From: Achromobacter xylosoxidans A8
GTDB lineage: Bacteria > Pseudomonadota > Gammaproteobacteria > Burkholderiales > Burkholderiaceae_B
Direction: 5' to 3'
Length of the DNA: 64,000 bases
Assembly: GCF_000165835.1 (NCBI RefSeq)
Contig: NC_014640.1
Location: 6,138,001 to 6,202,000, forward strand
In this document: positions 35,958 through 43,733 of the stretch, piece by piece
Position numbering within the stretch: the stretch's first letter is position 1
How the letters are laid out: each line of letters begins with the position of its first letter
Translations under genes and position numbers: made by a program
The notes under the pieces: generated by a model
The model's input: only the letters and a program-made list of their open reading frames with translations
Told to the model about the DNA's origin: nothing
Database searches by the model: none

Positions 35958-37143
35958 CGTTGGCATAGGCCTGCGCAGCCTCGCCCACGGGTTCGCCCTT
36001 GCGGAACAGGAAGCGCTGCGCAGGCACGGCGGCGACCGCGGCCGCGCCGTTGGGAGCAGGCAGCGCCACGAAGTTTGCCTCGTTGCCAACCTGCAGGCCG
36101 TAGCCTTGCAGGCCCAGCACCTCCGCCCCGGCGTGCGACGCCATATGCAAGGCCGTCAGCAATTCGCCGTCCGTGTAGAAGCCCGAGCGGTAGCCGATCA
36201 GCATCGCGCGCTGCAGCATGTCGCCATTGCCATAGGGCCACCAGCAATCCTGGATGTTGTCGTTGCCCGTGAACACGCGCACGCCAGCCGCGAGCAGCGC
36301 CAGTACCGGCGGGAAGGCACGATCGCCCGGAGCATTCGTCATGATCGCCACGCCGGCTTCGGCCAGCTTGCGCGCCACGTCCTCCAGCTCCCGCTGGCCG
36401 ACGTCGCCCAATGCGTAGGCATGACTGATGGCGACCCGGCCCGCGAGGCCCTGCGCCCGCGTGCGCGCGGCGATCCTCGCAATCTGTTCTACGCCCTGCT
36501 CGCCGGGCTCGTGCAGATGGATGTCTATCTTCGCGCCCAATCTTTCGGCGATGCCGAACACGCAATCGAGCTGCCCTTTTGCATCGCCGTCCAGGGTGGA
36601 AGGATCGATTCCGCCCACGACCTCGGCGCCTTCACGCACGGCTGCTTCCAGCCATTGCGGCGTACCGGGACAGGACATCACGCCGGCCTGCGGAAACGCC
36701 ACCAGTTCGATATCGACGATGCCGCGCCACTTCTCGCGCGCCGCCATGACGGCGTGCAGATTGCCCAACCCGGTGGTGGCGTCGACGTCCACGTGGCAGC
36801 GCATCGCCACCGTGCCGAACGCCGCGGCTTGCGCGATGAGCGCATCGGCGCGCCCCTCGATGGGCGGCGCGGCGGCCAGTTCCTGCTTTTCGATGGCAAG
36901 CCGTTCGCGCAGGCTGGCCGCGGGCCGGTGCGGCCGCCAGCGGTCGCCGACGAAGCTCTTGTCCAGGTGGATATGGCCATCGACAAAGCCTGGCAGCACC
37001 AGGTGTCCGCGCAGGTCGGTCACCTGCGCCCCGCCCGCGACGAGCGGCTCGGCGCCCAGCGCCAGGATGCGGCCATCGCACACATGCAGGGATAGAGGAT
37101 TGCCGTCGGCATCGACGGCATTGATGTATACGCGGTCTGTCAT
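35941..37143 (-). CDS. Cytosine deaminase-like metal-dependent amidohydrolase
   Basis: An amidohydrolase-superfamily enzyme close to cytosine deaminase (CodA) and its relatives. Metal-site motifs: PGFVDGHIHLDKSF near residue 55-68 (HxH plus the family's DK), MRCHVDVD, KIDIHLHEPGE and ISHAYALGD, and a final GNDNIQDCWWPYGNGDM whose Asp is the catalytic ligand. 400 residues from the ATG at 37143 (AAGG site), although the frame is open to 37572. The true substrate may be another cyclic amide; the symporter gene divergent from it could import it. Confidence 0.9.
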   Translation of the reverse strand: MTDRVYINAVDADGNPLSLHVCDGRILALGAEPLVAGGAQVTDLRGHLVLPGFVDGHIHLDKSFVGDRWRPHRPAASLRERLAIEKQELAAAPPIEGRADALIAQAAAFGTVAMRCHVDVDATTGLGNLHAVMAAREKWRGIVDIELVAFPQAGVMSCPGTPQWLEAAVREGAEVVGGIDPSTLDGDAKGQLDCVFGIAERLGAKIDIHLHEPGEQGVEQIARIAARTRAQGLAGRVAISHAYALGDVGQRELEDVARKLAEAGVAIMTNAPGDRAFPPVLALLAAGVRVFTGNDNIQDCWWPYGNGDMLQRAMLIGYRSGFYTDGELLTALHMASHAGAEVLGLQGYGLQVGNEANFVALPAPNGAAAVAAVPAQRFLFRKGEPVGEAAQAYANVRPAA

Positions 37144-37780
37144 GTTTCGCCTTGGTATTGCGCGCAACCATGCCGCCGGCACGGCCGCTTGAGTGAACCC
37201 TGTCACCTTATCGAAGCGCGCCCGCCACGGCCAATTAAGTGTTGCGATACTTGCCAATGCGAAGCGCGATAGCGCGGCCCCGTCACTCGCGCCGGGTGTA
37301 CGCCTGATGAACGCATGCTGGACTAGAGCGGGGTATGTCCCTATACTTGGCCGCTGTTGTAGTTCATTACGCATGCAGCCAGACGACGCACGTCGCCTGA
37401 AAGCATCCATCACAAGGCCGCGCACAGCGGCCCGGCGTGCAACGCCGAAACACCCAAACCCGGCCGTAAAGGCTGCGGAACAATTTTCCTGCTTACCAGG
37501 CAGGACCATCGCTCGCCGCATCGAGCAACGTCTAAAGCAACCAGCGTTCTGCGCAATGCGGCAGCAAGACACCTATACGGTGTGCCTTTTTGCTGTCCGT
37601 CCGAGGCCCGTGCTTGTCGCGCCCTTGCCGGGCAGGCATGCGATCGCGCCTACGGCCGCTCGCCTGGTGTTTCGGCTACGTCATCGGGGTTTGCCGCCCT
37701 GCGCATCCCGCGAAAAACGGCCTTCATGCAGCCATGACTGTCCGTCATGAACACGCTGTCAAGGAGAGAGGACGAAGACG
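37144..37780. other. 637-base divergent region with long symporter leader
   Basis: No convincing gene lies between the deaminase and the symporter. A 185-codon open frame (37193-37750) has no family features. A possible sigma-70 promoter (TGGACT-N17-TATACT) at 37319-37347 reads towards the symporter and would give a leader of about 430 bases. The leader contains several small hairpins, including GGCGT-GCA-ACGCC near 37435 and ACACC-TATAC-GGTGT followed by TTTTT near 37580. An RNA regulator is possible but no known riboswitch class was matched. Confidence 0.4.
37319..37347 (+). promoter_or_regulatory. Putative sigma-70 promoter for symporter operon
   Basis: TGGACT (-35, 4 of 6 consensus) and TATACT (-10, 5 of 6) are separated by 17 bases. 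It lies 434 bases before the symporter start. Confidence 0.4.
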
Positions 37781-39472
37781 ATGCAAGAGACAGAATTCTT
37801 TCAGCTATCCAGCACCACCGCCATCCTGCTGCTCGTGGGCTTCTATGGCGCCACGTTCCTCATGTCGCTGCTGATCAGCCAGAAGAACGAAAACGCAGAC
37901 GGCTACATGGTGTCGAACAACGCGGTCGGTTTCGGCCTGTCCACCGCCAGCATGATCGCCACCTGGATCTGGGCCGCATCGTTCTACGCCAGCGCCACAT
38001 CGGGCTACAAGTACGGCCTGTCGGGCCCACTGCACTATGGCTTCTGGGGCGCGCTGATGATTCTCTTCATCTATCCCTTCGGCAAACGCTTTCGCCAGGT
38101 GGCCCCCAAGGCCCACACACTGGCCGAGGTCATCCATGCGCGGCATGGCACCTCCAGCCAGATGATCATGGCGGTTTCCAACATCGTGGGCAGCTGCATC
38201 AGCCTGATGGTGAACTTCACCGCGGCCGGCGCGCTGGTCTCGATCCTGAGCCCGCTGACCTTCATCCAGGGCGTGCTCATCGCCGGCCTGGGCGTGTTGT
38301 CCTACACGCTGTGGTCGGGATTCCGCACCTCGGTAATGACGGACTTTGCGCAGCTGGCCGCCATGATCATCGCGGCGGTCATCATCATTCCGCTCATCTT
38401 TTTCAATGCGGGCGGACCGGACCTGCTGTCGGAAAACATGTGGCGCCTGAGCGCCGACCAGGCGGACTTCTATTCCACCCGCGCCATCCTGGAACAGGGC
38501 GCCCCCTACTTCGTGGCCGTGCTGGCCTACGCCATCGGCAACCAGACCATCGCCCAGCGCCTGTTCGCGGTGCGCGAAGACCTGATCAAGCCCACCTTCC
38601 TCACCGCCACCGCCGGCTACGGCGCCGTCGTGATCGGCCTGGGCATGCTGGGACTGCTGGCGCTCTTCGTCGGCCTGGAACCCGCCAACGGCGACATGAA
38701 CAACATCATCCCGCAGATGGCGTCGACCTATCTGCCGCCCTTCGGCATCGCGCTGTTCTTCCTGCTGGTGGTGGGCTCGCTGTCCTCGACCGCGGATTCC
38801 GATCTGGCCGCCCTGTCGGCCATCGTCATGACCGATGTGTACGCCAAGAATCTGGCCGGCGGCCGCCCCGATCCGCGTCGCATGCTGTGGTGGGGCCGCT
38901 GCACCATGATCGTCGCAACAATGATAGGCGTGATCTTCGCCAGCCTGCGCCTGGACATCCTGGTGATGCTGGTGTTCGTCGGCGCGCTGTGGGGCGCCAT
39001 CGTCTTTCCCGTCATCGCCAGCTTCTACTGGGACCGCGTCGACAACCGCGCATTCGTCAGCGCCGTGCTCAGCGCCGTGGTCCTGTTCAGCATCGTGCGT
39101 TTCGAACTGCTGCCCATCACTGGCGGGCTCGCCGTGTTCTTCGAAATCTGCTCGGCCATCGGCGGCGGCGTGGTGCTGGGCCTCATGACGTTCGGCTTCT
39201 TCGGCCGCACCGCGGCCCTTGCCGTGGGCGCGGCGGGCATGCTCGTCATGCTGCCTGTTTTCGTGGGCACCCTGCGCGAATACATCGTCTTGATGGGCTC
39301 GCTGACCGCTTACGGCGTCAGCGCCACGGTCTGCGCCGGGCTGAGCCTGCTCAGCAAGCAACGCTTCGATTTCAGCTTGCTCGCAGAGCGCGTGACGTCC
39401 TTCCAGGAAGCGCAGGAAGCCATGTCGGCGGCGCCCGCCCAACGGCCCGAAATCCAGCCGGCCCAAGGCTGA
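37781..39472 (+). CDS. Sodium:solute symporter (SSS family)
   Basis: 563 residues and about 13 membrane helices, with the SSS pattern: helix 1 starting at residue 12, SNNAVGFGLSTASMIATWIWAAS (quoted in part as GFGLSTASMIATW), GSLSSTADSDLAALSA in the sodium-site helix. It resembles the urea/pantothenate branch. The start follows GAGAGGACG. It is divergent from a cytosine-deaminase-like enzyme and followed 28 bases later by a 40-residue membrane peptide, like small companions of other SSS carriers. The substrate, perhaps a nucleobase or amide, is inference. Confidence 0.92.
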   Translation: MQETEFFQLSSTTAILLLVGFYGATFLMSLLISQKNENADGYMVSNNAVGFGLSTASMIATWIWAASFYASATSGYKYGLSGPLHYGFWGALMILFIYPFGKRFRQVAPKAHTLAEVIHARHGTSSQMIMAVSNIVGSCISLMVNFTAAGALVSILSPLTFIQGVLIAGLGVLSYTLWSGFRTSVMTDFAQLAAMIIAAVIIIPLIFFNAGGPDLLSENMWRLSADQADFYSTRAILEQGAPYFVAVLAYAIGNQTIAQRLFAVREDLIKPTFLTATAGYGAVVIGLGMLGLLALFVGLEPANGDMNNIIPQMASTYLPPFGIALFFLLVVGSLSSTADSDLAALSAIVMTDVYAKNLAGGRPDPRRMLWWGRCTMIVATMIGVIFASLRLDILVMLVFVGALWGAIVFPVIASFYWDRVDNRAFVSAVLSAVVLFSIVRFELLPITGGLAVFFEICSAIGGGVVLGLMTFGFFGRTAALAVGAAGMLVMLPVFVGTLREYIVLMGSLTAYGVSATVCAGLSLLSKQRFDFSLLAERVTSFQEAQEAMSAAPAQRPEIQPAQG

Positions 39473-39500
39473 ACATTCCTCAAGCAACAAGGAGACTGAT

Positions 39501-39623
39501 ATGTGGTTGACGTTCTACTTCCTGGTGTGGCCCGCCATTTCCGCCCTTATCCTGGCCCTGCTGTGCGCGACGCTGTGGCAGGACATACGCGCGGCCAGGC
39601 GCAGTGGAAAATCGATGGTCTGA
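39501..39623 (+). CDS. 40-residue membrane peptide, symporter small subunit
   Basis: ATG at 39501 has a strong AAGGAGA site 8 bases before it. The product is one hydrophobic helix (WLTFYFLVWPAISALIL) with a basic tail RAARRSGKS. It sits 28 bases after the symporter gene, where transporters of the SSS and related sodium-coupled families often have a tiny accessory subunit. Role inferred from size, topology and position. Confidence 0.7.
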   Translation: MWLTFYFLVWPAISALILALLCATLWQDIRAARRSGKSMV

Positions 39624-39640
39624 CGAGCGGTCGTTGCCTT

Positions 39641-40783
39641 TCAGGCCAGCCGCAACGGACGTTGGGCCTGCGCCAGCGCCTCCAGGTAGACCGCGTGCGT
39701 GTCCGCCACGAAGCGCGACAAGGCGAAATCCCGCACGGCCTTTTCCCGGGCCGCGCGTCCCATCGGACCCAATAGTTGCGGCTGCGCCAGGATCTCGCGC
39801 AGCACATCCGCCACGGCCTCCGGCGCGCGCGCCGGAACCACCCAACCGTCCAATCCCGCGTGCACGTTCTCGGCCAGCCCGCCGGCATTGCTGACGATGA
39901 CCGGCACGCCCATGGCCATCATCTCCCGGCAGGCGAACGAGATGGTCTCCATCTCCGAGGACAGCACGAATCCCAGGTCCAGCGCGGCCACGAACGACCG
40001 GACATCGTCCAGCAAGCCCGGAAAGATGACCTGATCTTCCATGCCCAGCTCACGCACGCGCCGGCGTTGCGGCTCCTCAGGCAGCTTGCCTGCGATCATG
40101 ACGACGATGCGCTCGCGCTGGCTTGCCGGCAGCAGCGACACGGCCTCGACCATGTCCATCCAACGCTTGTAGTCCGCAGTGCCAGCGTTGCTGCCGACCA
40201 CCAGGCGGCCCGCATGCGCCTCGGACAGCCAGCGGCGCCGGGCTTGCGCCACGGCTTCCTCTGCCTGCGGCCTGAACCGTTCCACGTCCACGCCATTGCG
40301 CACCGTGCGCAAGGCGCAGCGCCCGAATGCGCTGCCCATCAGTCTGCGACGCGTATGCTCGCACACGCAGATGACGAGGTCCGTCGCCATGCGCGCGCGC
40401 AGCAGCGCGCCGAAGCTGTTGGGGGGCCGGTCATTGTGCTGGGTGTACACCACCGCGGGGCTGTCGGCCCCCAGTCCCAGGCCTGCCAGCATGCACACGC
40501 GATGATCGGCCGAGCCGTTGACGTGCGCGACGTCGAATCGCTCCTGCAGCAGCAGCCGACGCAGCCTGCGAGCGTTGGGCAGCGCGGCCAGCATGCCTCC
40601 GCGGAAATCCAGCGCCTCGGCCCGCACGCCAGGCATCGCCGAGGCCGCCTTGAACAAGCGGCTTCCCGGCGGCGCGGCCACGACGATATCGTGCGCGTCG
40701 CGCAGCGCGCCCGCCAGCGACAGCACATAGGTGGTATGCCCGCCGCCATCGCCGCGATGGAAATTGGTGTACAGGATTCTCAT
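39641..40783 (-). CDS. Family 4 glycosyltransferase
   Basis: A GT-B fold enzyme of 380 residues. The N-terminal half begins MRILYTNFHRGDGGGHTTYV, with the Gly-rich loop for acceptor binding; the C-terminal half has the nucleotide-sugar signature VVLSSEMETISFACREMMAMGVPVI quoted in part as EMETISFACREMMAMGVPV, where the EX7E motif lies. No signal or membrane segment. It probably adds a sugar to LPS or a surface glycan. The ATG at 40783 is preferred over an upstream in-frame start at 40861; its ribosome site is weak. Single gene, convergent with the symporter pair. Confidence 0.88.
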   Translation of the reverse strand: MRILYTNFHRGDGGGHTTYVLSLAGALRDAHDIVVAAPPGSRLFKAASAMPGVRAEALDFRGGMLAALPNARRLRRLLLQERFDVAHVNGSADHRVCMLAGLGLGADSPAVVYTQHNDRPPNSFGALLRARMATDLVICVCEHTRRRLMGSAFGRCALRTVRNGVDVERFRPQAEEAVAQARRRWLSEAHAGRLVVGSNAGTADYKRWMDMVEAVSLLPASQRERIVVMIAGKLPEEPQRRRVRELGMEDQVIFPGLLDDVRSFVAALDLGFVLSSEMETISFACREMMAMGVPVIVSNAGGLAENVHAGLDGWVVPARAPEAVADVLREILAQPQLLGPMGRAAREKAVRDFALSRFVADTHAVYLEALAQAQRPLRLA

Positions 40784-41015
40784 CGCAGAGCGCCGGTTCA
40801 GGCGCCGGACGGACCGGCGACATCGGCCAGTATCCGCCTGAACTGCTGCGCACATTTCCACACGCAGGGTGCATAATGCGCCGCAACGCCGATTTCATCG
40901 TTGGCCGTTTCAAAGCTCTTCGAGATAGATTTTCGAGCACTCACGGATCGCTCCTTGTGTTTCAGCGCCGCCAAGCGGGAACTTGGCCGACACGCTGAAC
41001 TCTACGCAGTCGGCA

Positions 41016-41043
41016 ATTACAGAAGCCGGACCGACTCATTACA
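41016..41043 (+). promoter_or_regulatory. Two ATTACA direct repeats before the copper two-component genes
   Basis: ATTACA occurs at 41016-41021 and 41038-41043, 22 bases apart (two helical turns), just upstream of the regulator gene. The same half-site appears in the dyad upstream of the cupredoxin gene. They are candidate sites for the adjacent OmpR-class regulator. Confidence 0.45.
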
Positions 41044-41069
41044 TTTGTGCAAGGAAAGCGAGGCGCCCC

Positions 41070-41744
41070 ATGCGTATCCTCTTGATCGAAGATGAAAGAA
41101 AGCTCGCGGACTACGTCCGCAAAGGACTGACCGAACACAACTACGTGGTCGACGTCGCCCGCGACGGCATAGACGGGCGGCACGCCGCCATCGAAGGCGA
41201 CTACGACGTAGTGGTGCTGGACGTGATGCTGCCCGGCGTCGACGGCTTCGGCGTGCTGGCGGACCTGCGCAAGCACAAGCAGACGCCCGTCCTGATGCTG
41301 ACCGCCCGCGACAAAGTGGAAGACCGGGTACGCGGCCTGGAGGGTGGCGCGGACGACTACCTCGTCAAGCCCTTCGCGTTTTCAGAGCTGCTGGCGCGGA
41401 TCCAGGCGCTGCTGCGCCGCGGCCGCGGGCAGGAATCCACGCTGCTCAAACTCGCCGACCTGGAGATGGACCTGGCGCGGCGCAAGGCGCAAAGAGGCGG
41501 CATGCGCCTGGACCTGACGGCCAAGGAGTTCACGCTGCTGACGCTGATGCTGCGGCGCCATGGCCAGGTGCTGTCCAGGACCGTGCTTGCGGAGCAGGTC
41601 TGGGACATGAACTTCGACAGCGACACCAACGTCATCGAGGTGGCCGTGCGGCGCCTGCGGGCGAAGATCGACGACCCGTTCGAGACCAAGCTGCTGCATA
41701 CCGTGCGCGGCATGGGCTATGTGCTGGAGCTGCGCGAAAAATGA
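41070..41744 (+). CDS. copR: Heavy-metal response regulator, CopR/CusR type
   Basis: An OmpR-class regulator of 224 residues: receiver domain with IEDE (7-10 region), phospho-acceptor Asp51 in [10 protein letters not shown], Lys in VKPFAFSEL, and a winged-helix DNA-binding domain with [22 protein letters not shown] quoted in part as [16 protein letters not shown], the pattern of CopR, CusR and CzcR. Start at 41070 follows AAGGAAAGCGAGG. It overlaps the sensor kinase gene by 4 bases. It precedes copper resistance genes, so copper is the likely signal; zinc or silver cannot be excluded. Confidence 0.92.
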   Translation: MRILLIEDERKLADYVRKGLTEHNYVVDVARDGIDGRHAAIEGDYDVVVLDVMLPGVDGFGVLADLRKHKQTPVLMLTARDKVEDRVRGLEGGADDYLVKPFAFSELLARIQALLRRGRGQESTLLKLADLEMDLARRKAQRGGMRLDLTAKEFTLLTLMLRRHGQVLSRTVLAEQVWDMNFDSDTNVIEVAVRRLRAKIDDPFETKLLHTVRGMGYVLELREK

Positions 41745-43123
41745 AGCTGCCCCGCATCGCGTCCATCGAAATCCGGCTCACGCTGCTGCTCGGCGTCATC
41801 GCCCTGGTGGTGTCCAGCATTGCCGGATGCACCTTGTTCTGGGCGCTGAAGCGCGAGGTTCAGCGTCAGGAAATGACTGAGGTGGCAGGCAAGCTGGAGC
41901 TCATCAACCATCTCATCGGCATGCAGGCCACGCTAGCGCAGATGCAGGATCTGCGCGGCGCGCTGGACAACATCATGGTCGGCCACGGCAACCTCAAGAC
42001 CTGGATCACGCTTGCGGACGGCAGCGTGTTCTACGGCGACGCGCCGCCCGTGGATATCCGGCCGCTCTCCGGGCGCGAGATCAGACTGCATACGCAGGAC
42101 GGCTGGAACATGCGCGGACTGCGCGTGCCGCTGGAAGGTGCGCTGCTGCCCGGCGCCGAGCTCACCGTGGCCGTGAACCTGCGTCCCGGCACGCAGTTCC
42201 TGTATGCCTTTGCCACCGCGCTGGTCCTTATCTGCGTAGTCTGGGTCGGCGCCACCGTGGTGCTGTCTGCATGGGCGGTGCGGCGCTCCCTGTCGCCGAT
42301 CCGCCGCCTGTCCCAACAGGCGTCCCGCATCCAGCCGGACAATCTTGCGGTGCGCCTGCCGGAACAGGGCATCGACCGGGAGCTACGCGAGTTCACCCAT
42401 ACCTTCAACGGCATGCTGGGCCGCGTGCAGACGGCCTACCAGCAGATGGAGGGCTTCAACGCCGACGTGGCCCATGAACTGCGCACGCCGCTGGCGACGC
42501 TGATCAGCGGCGCCGAGGTCAGCCTGTCATCTCCGCGTTCCGAGCAGGAACTGCGCGAGGTGCTGGAATCCAATCTGGAAGAGCTGGAAGGCTTGAAGGC
42601 CCTGGTCAACGACATGCTGTTCCTGGCCCGCGCCGACGGCGGCGAACCGGCGGGAGACCTGCAAGAGGTGAACGTGCGCCAGGAGGTCGCCCGCGTGGCC
42701 GAGTACTACGAGGCCGCCTTGGACGATGCCGGCGTCTCCCTGGCGGCGCACGGCGGCGCCGTCCTGATGGCCAACCCGCGGCTACTGCGGCGCGCCATCG
42801 CGAACCTGCTCAGCAACGCCATCCGGGCCACCCCTCGGGGACGCGGCATCGACCTTTATTGCGTCACCCGGCAGGATGAGATCGAAATCAGGGTGCGGAA
42901 CCCCGGCGCGCCGATAGCGGCCCAGGCATTGCCGCGCATCTTCGACCGCTTCTACCGAGGCGACGATGCGCGCAGCCGGCGCGCCGACGGGCACGGCCTG
43001 GGCCTGGCCATCGTCCGGGCCATCGCCCGCATGCACGGCGGCAACGCGTTCGCCCGCTGCGGCGGACAGGGCACCGAAGTCGGCTTCACCCTGGCCCGGG
43101 CGCCGAACATTACAGGAAAGTAA
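41741..43123 (+). CDS. copS: Heavy-metal sensor histidine kinase, CopS/CusS type
   Basis: 460 residues with a membrane helix at about 15-35, a periplasmic loop of about 130 residues, a second helix at about 165-190, HAMP, then a HisKA domain with His245 in AHELRTPL and an HATPase with N box [10 protein letters not shown] and G box GHGLGLAIV. This is the usual CusS-family architecture. It probably senses periplasmic Cu(I) or Ag(I) and phosphorylates CopR. ATGA overlap with copR gives coupled translation. Confidence 0.92.
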   Translation: MKLPRIASIEIRLTLLLGVIALVVSSIAGCTLFWALKREVQRQEMTEVAGKLELINHLIGMQATLAQMQDLRGALDNIMVGHGNLKTWITLADGSVFYGDAPPVDIRPLSGREIRLHTQDGWNMRGLRVPLEGALLPGAELTVAVNLRPGTQFLYAFATALVLICVVWVGATVVLSAWAVRRSLSPIRRLSQQASRIQPDNLAVRLPEQGIDRELREFTHTFNGMLGRVQTAYQQMEGFNADVAHELRTPLATLISGAEVSLSSPRSEQELREVLESNLEELEGLKALVNDMLFLARADGGEPAGDLQEVNVRQEVARVAEYYEAALDDAGVSLAAHGGAVLMANPRLLRRAIANLLSNAIRATPRGRGIDLYCVTRQDEIEIRVRNPGAPIAAQALPRIFDRFYRGDDARSRRADGHGLGLAIVRAIARMHGGNAFARCGGQGTEVGFTLARAPNITGK

Positions 43124-43124
43124 T
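43109..43124 (+). promoter_or_regulatory. Putative CopR box upstream of the cop structural genes
   Basis: ATTAC-AGGAAA-GTAAT is a perfect 5-bp dyad across the copS stop codon, 76 bases before the cupredoxin gene. It shares the ATTACAG half-site with the repeats upstream of copR. Confidence 0.5.
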
Positions 43125-43199
43125 CCTCCCGACAGGTTGCGGTGTGGAGCGCGTCACTAAAGTGGCGCCTCCACCCCAATTCGAGTCTAGAGGATACGC

Positions 43200-43691
43200 A
43201 TGAAGAAACTGGTGAAACTCGCGCAGGGCGCCGTCGCCGCGGGCGCCTTTTTGCTTTCCTTCGGCGCCATGGCCGCCCCCGGCCACGGCGCAGGCCACGG
43301 CGGCGGCCATGATGCCGTCGCCGCCATCGGCAAGCCCGGCAACCCCGCCAAAGTCTCGCGCACGGTGGCCGTCGACATGACGGACGCCATGCGCTTCACC
43401 CCGGACAAGATCGACGTCAAGGCGGGCGAAACCATCCGCTTCAAGGTCACCAACTCCGGCAAGATCCGCCACGAAATGGTGCTGGGCACGCCCGCGGACC
43501 TGGACGGCCACTACCAGATGATGCTCAAGGATCCGGGCATGCGCCATGAAGAGCCGAACTCCGTGTCCCTGGAAGCAGGCAAGGCCGGCGACATCGTCTG
43601 GACCTTCGACAAGGCGGGCAGCGTCGCCTTTGCCTGCCTTGAGCCCGGACACTATCCCGCCGGCATGAAGGGCGCGGTTTCCGTCAAGTAA
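43200..43691 (+). CDS. Periplasmic cupredoxin, CopI-like
   Basis: A 163-residue plastocyanin/azurin-fold protein with a signal peptide (residues 1-25) and a short His/Gly-rich segment (GHGAGHGGGHD) next. The type 1 copper ligands are visible: His in KIRHEMV, and Cys, His, Met in FACLEPGHYPAGM. CopI-type cupredoxins protect against copper in the periplasm of several proteobacteria. It precedes copA and is probably in the same transcript (42-base gap). Confidence 0.9.
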   Translation: MKKLVKLAQGAVAAGAFLLSFGAMAAPGHGAGHGGGHDAVAAIGKPGNPAKVSRTVAVDMTDAMRFTPDKIDVKAGETIRFKVTNSGKIRHEMVLGTPADLDGHYQMMLKDPGMRHEEPNSVSLEAGKAGDIVWTFDKAGSVAFACLEPGHYPAGMKGAVSVK

Positions 43692-43733
43692 TCCACTGCC
43701 GGGATGCCGGTCCGGCTACCGGGGAGATAGAGC

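Noticed and set aside
37400..37520. Glycine-riboswitch-like words (CGCCGAA, GGCAGGACC) in the leader
   Set aside because: The flanking P1 stem and the GAGAG/CTCTC pairing expected for the class are absent and the downstream carrier is not of the usual type.
37193..37750. 185-codon open frame in the leader region of the symporter
   Set aside because: No ribosome site, no recognisable domain, and Arg/Pro-rich composition of chance frames.
37747..39510. 587-codon frame overlapping the symporter
   Set aside because: It is the +2 shadow of the symporter gene, Arg/His-rich and without membrane segments.
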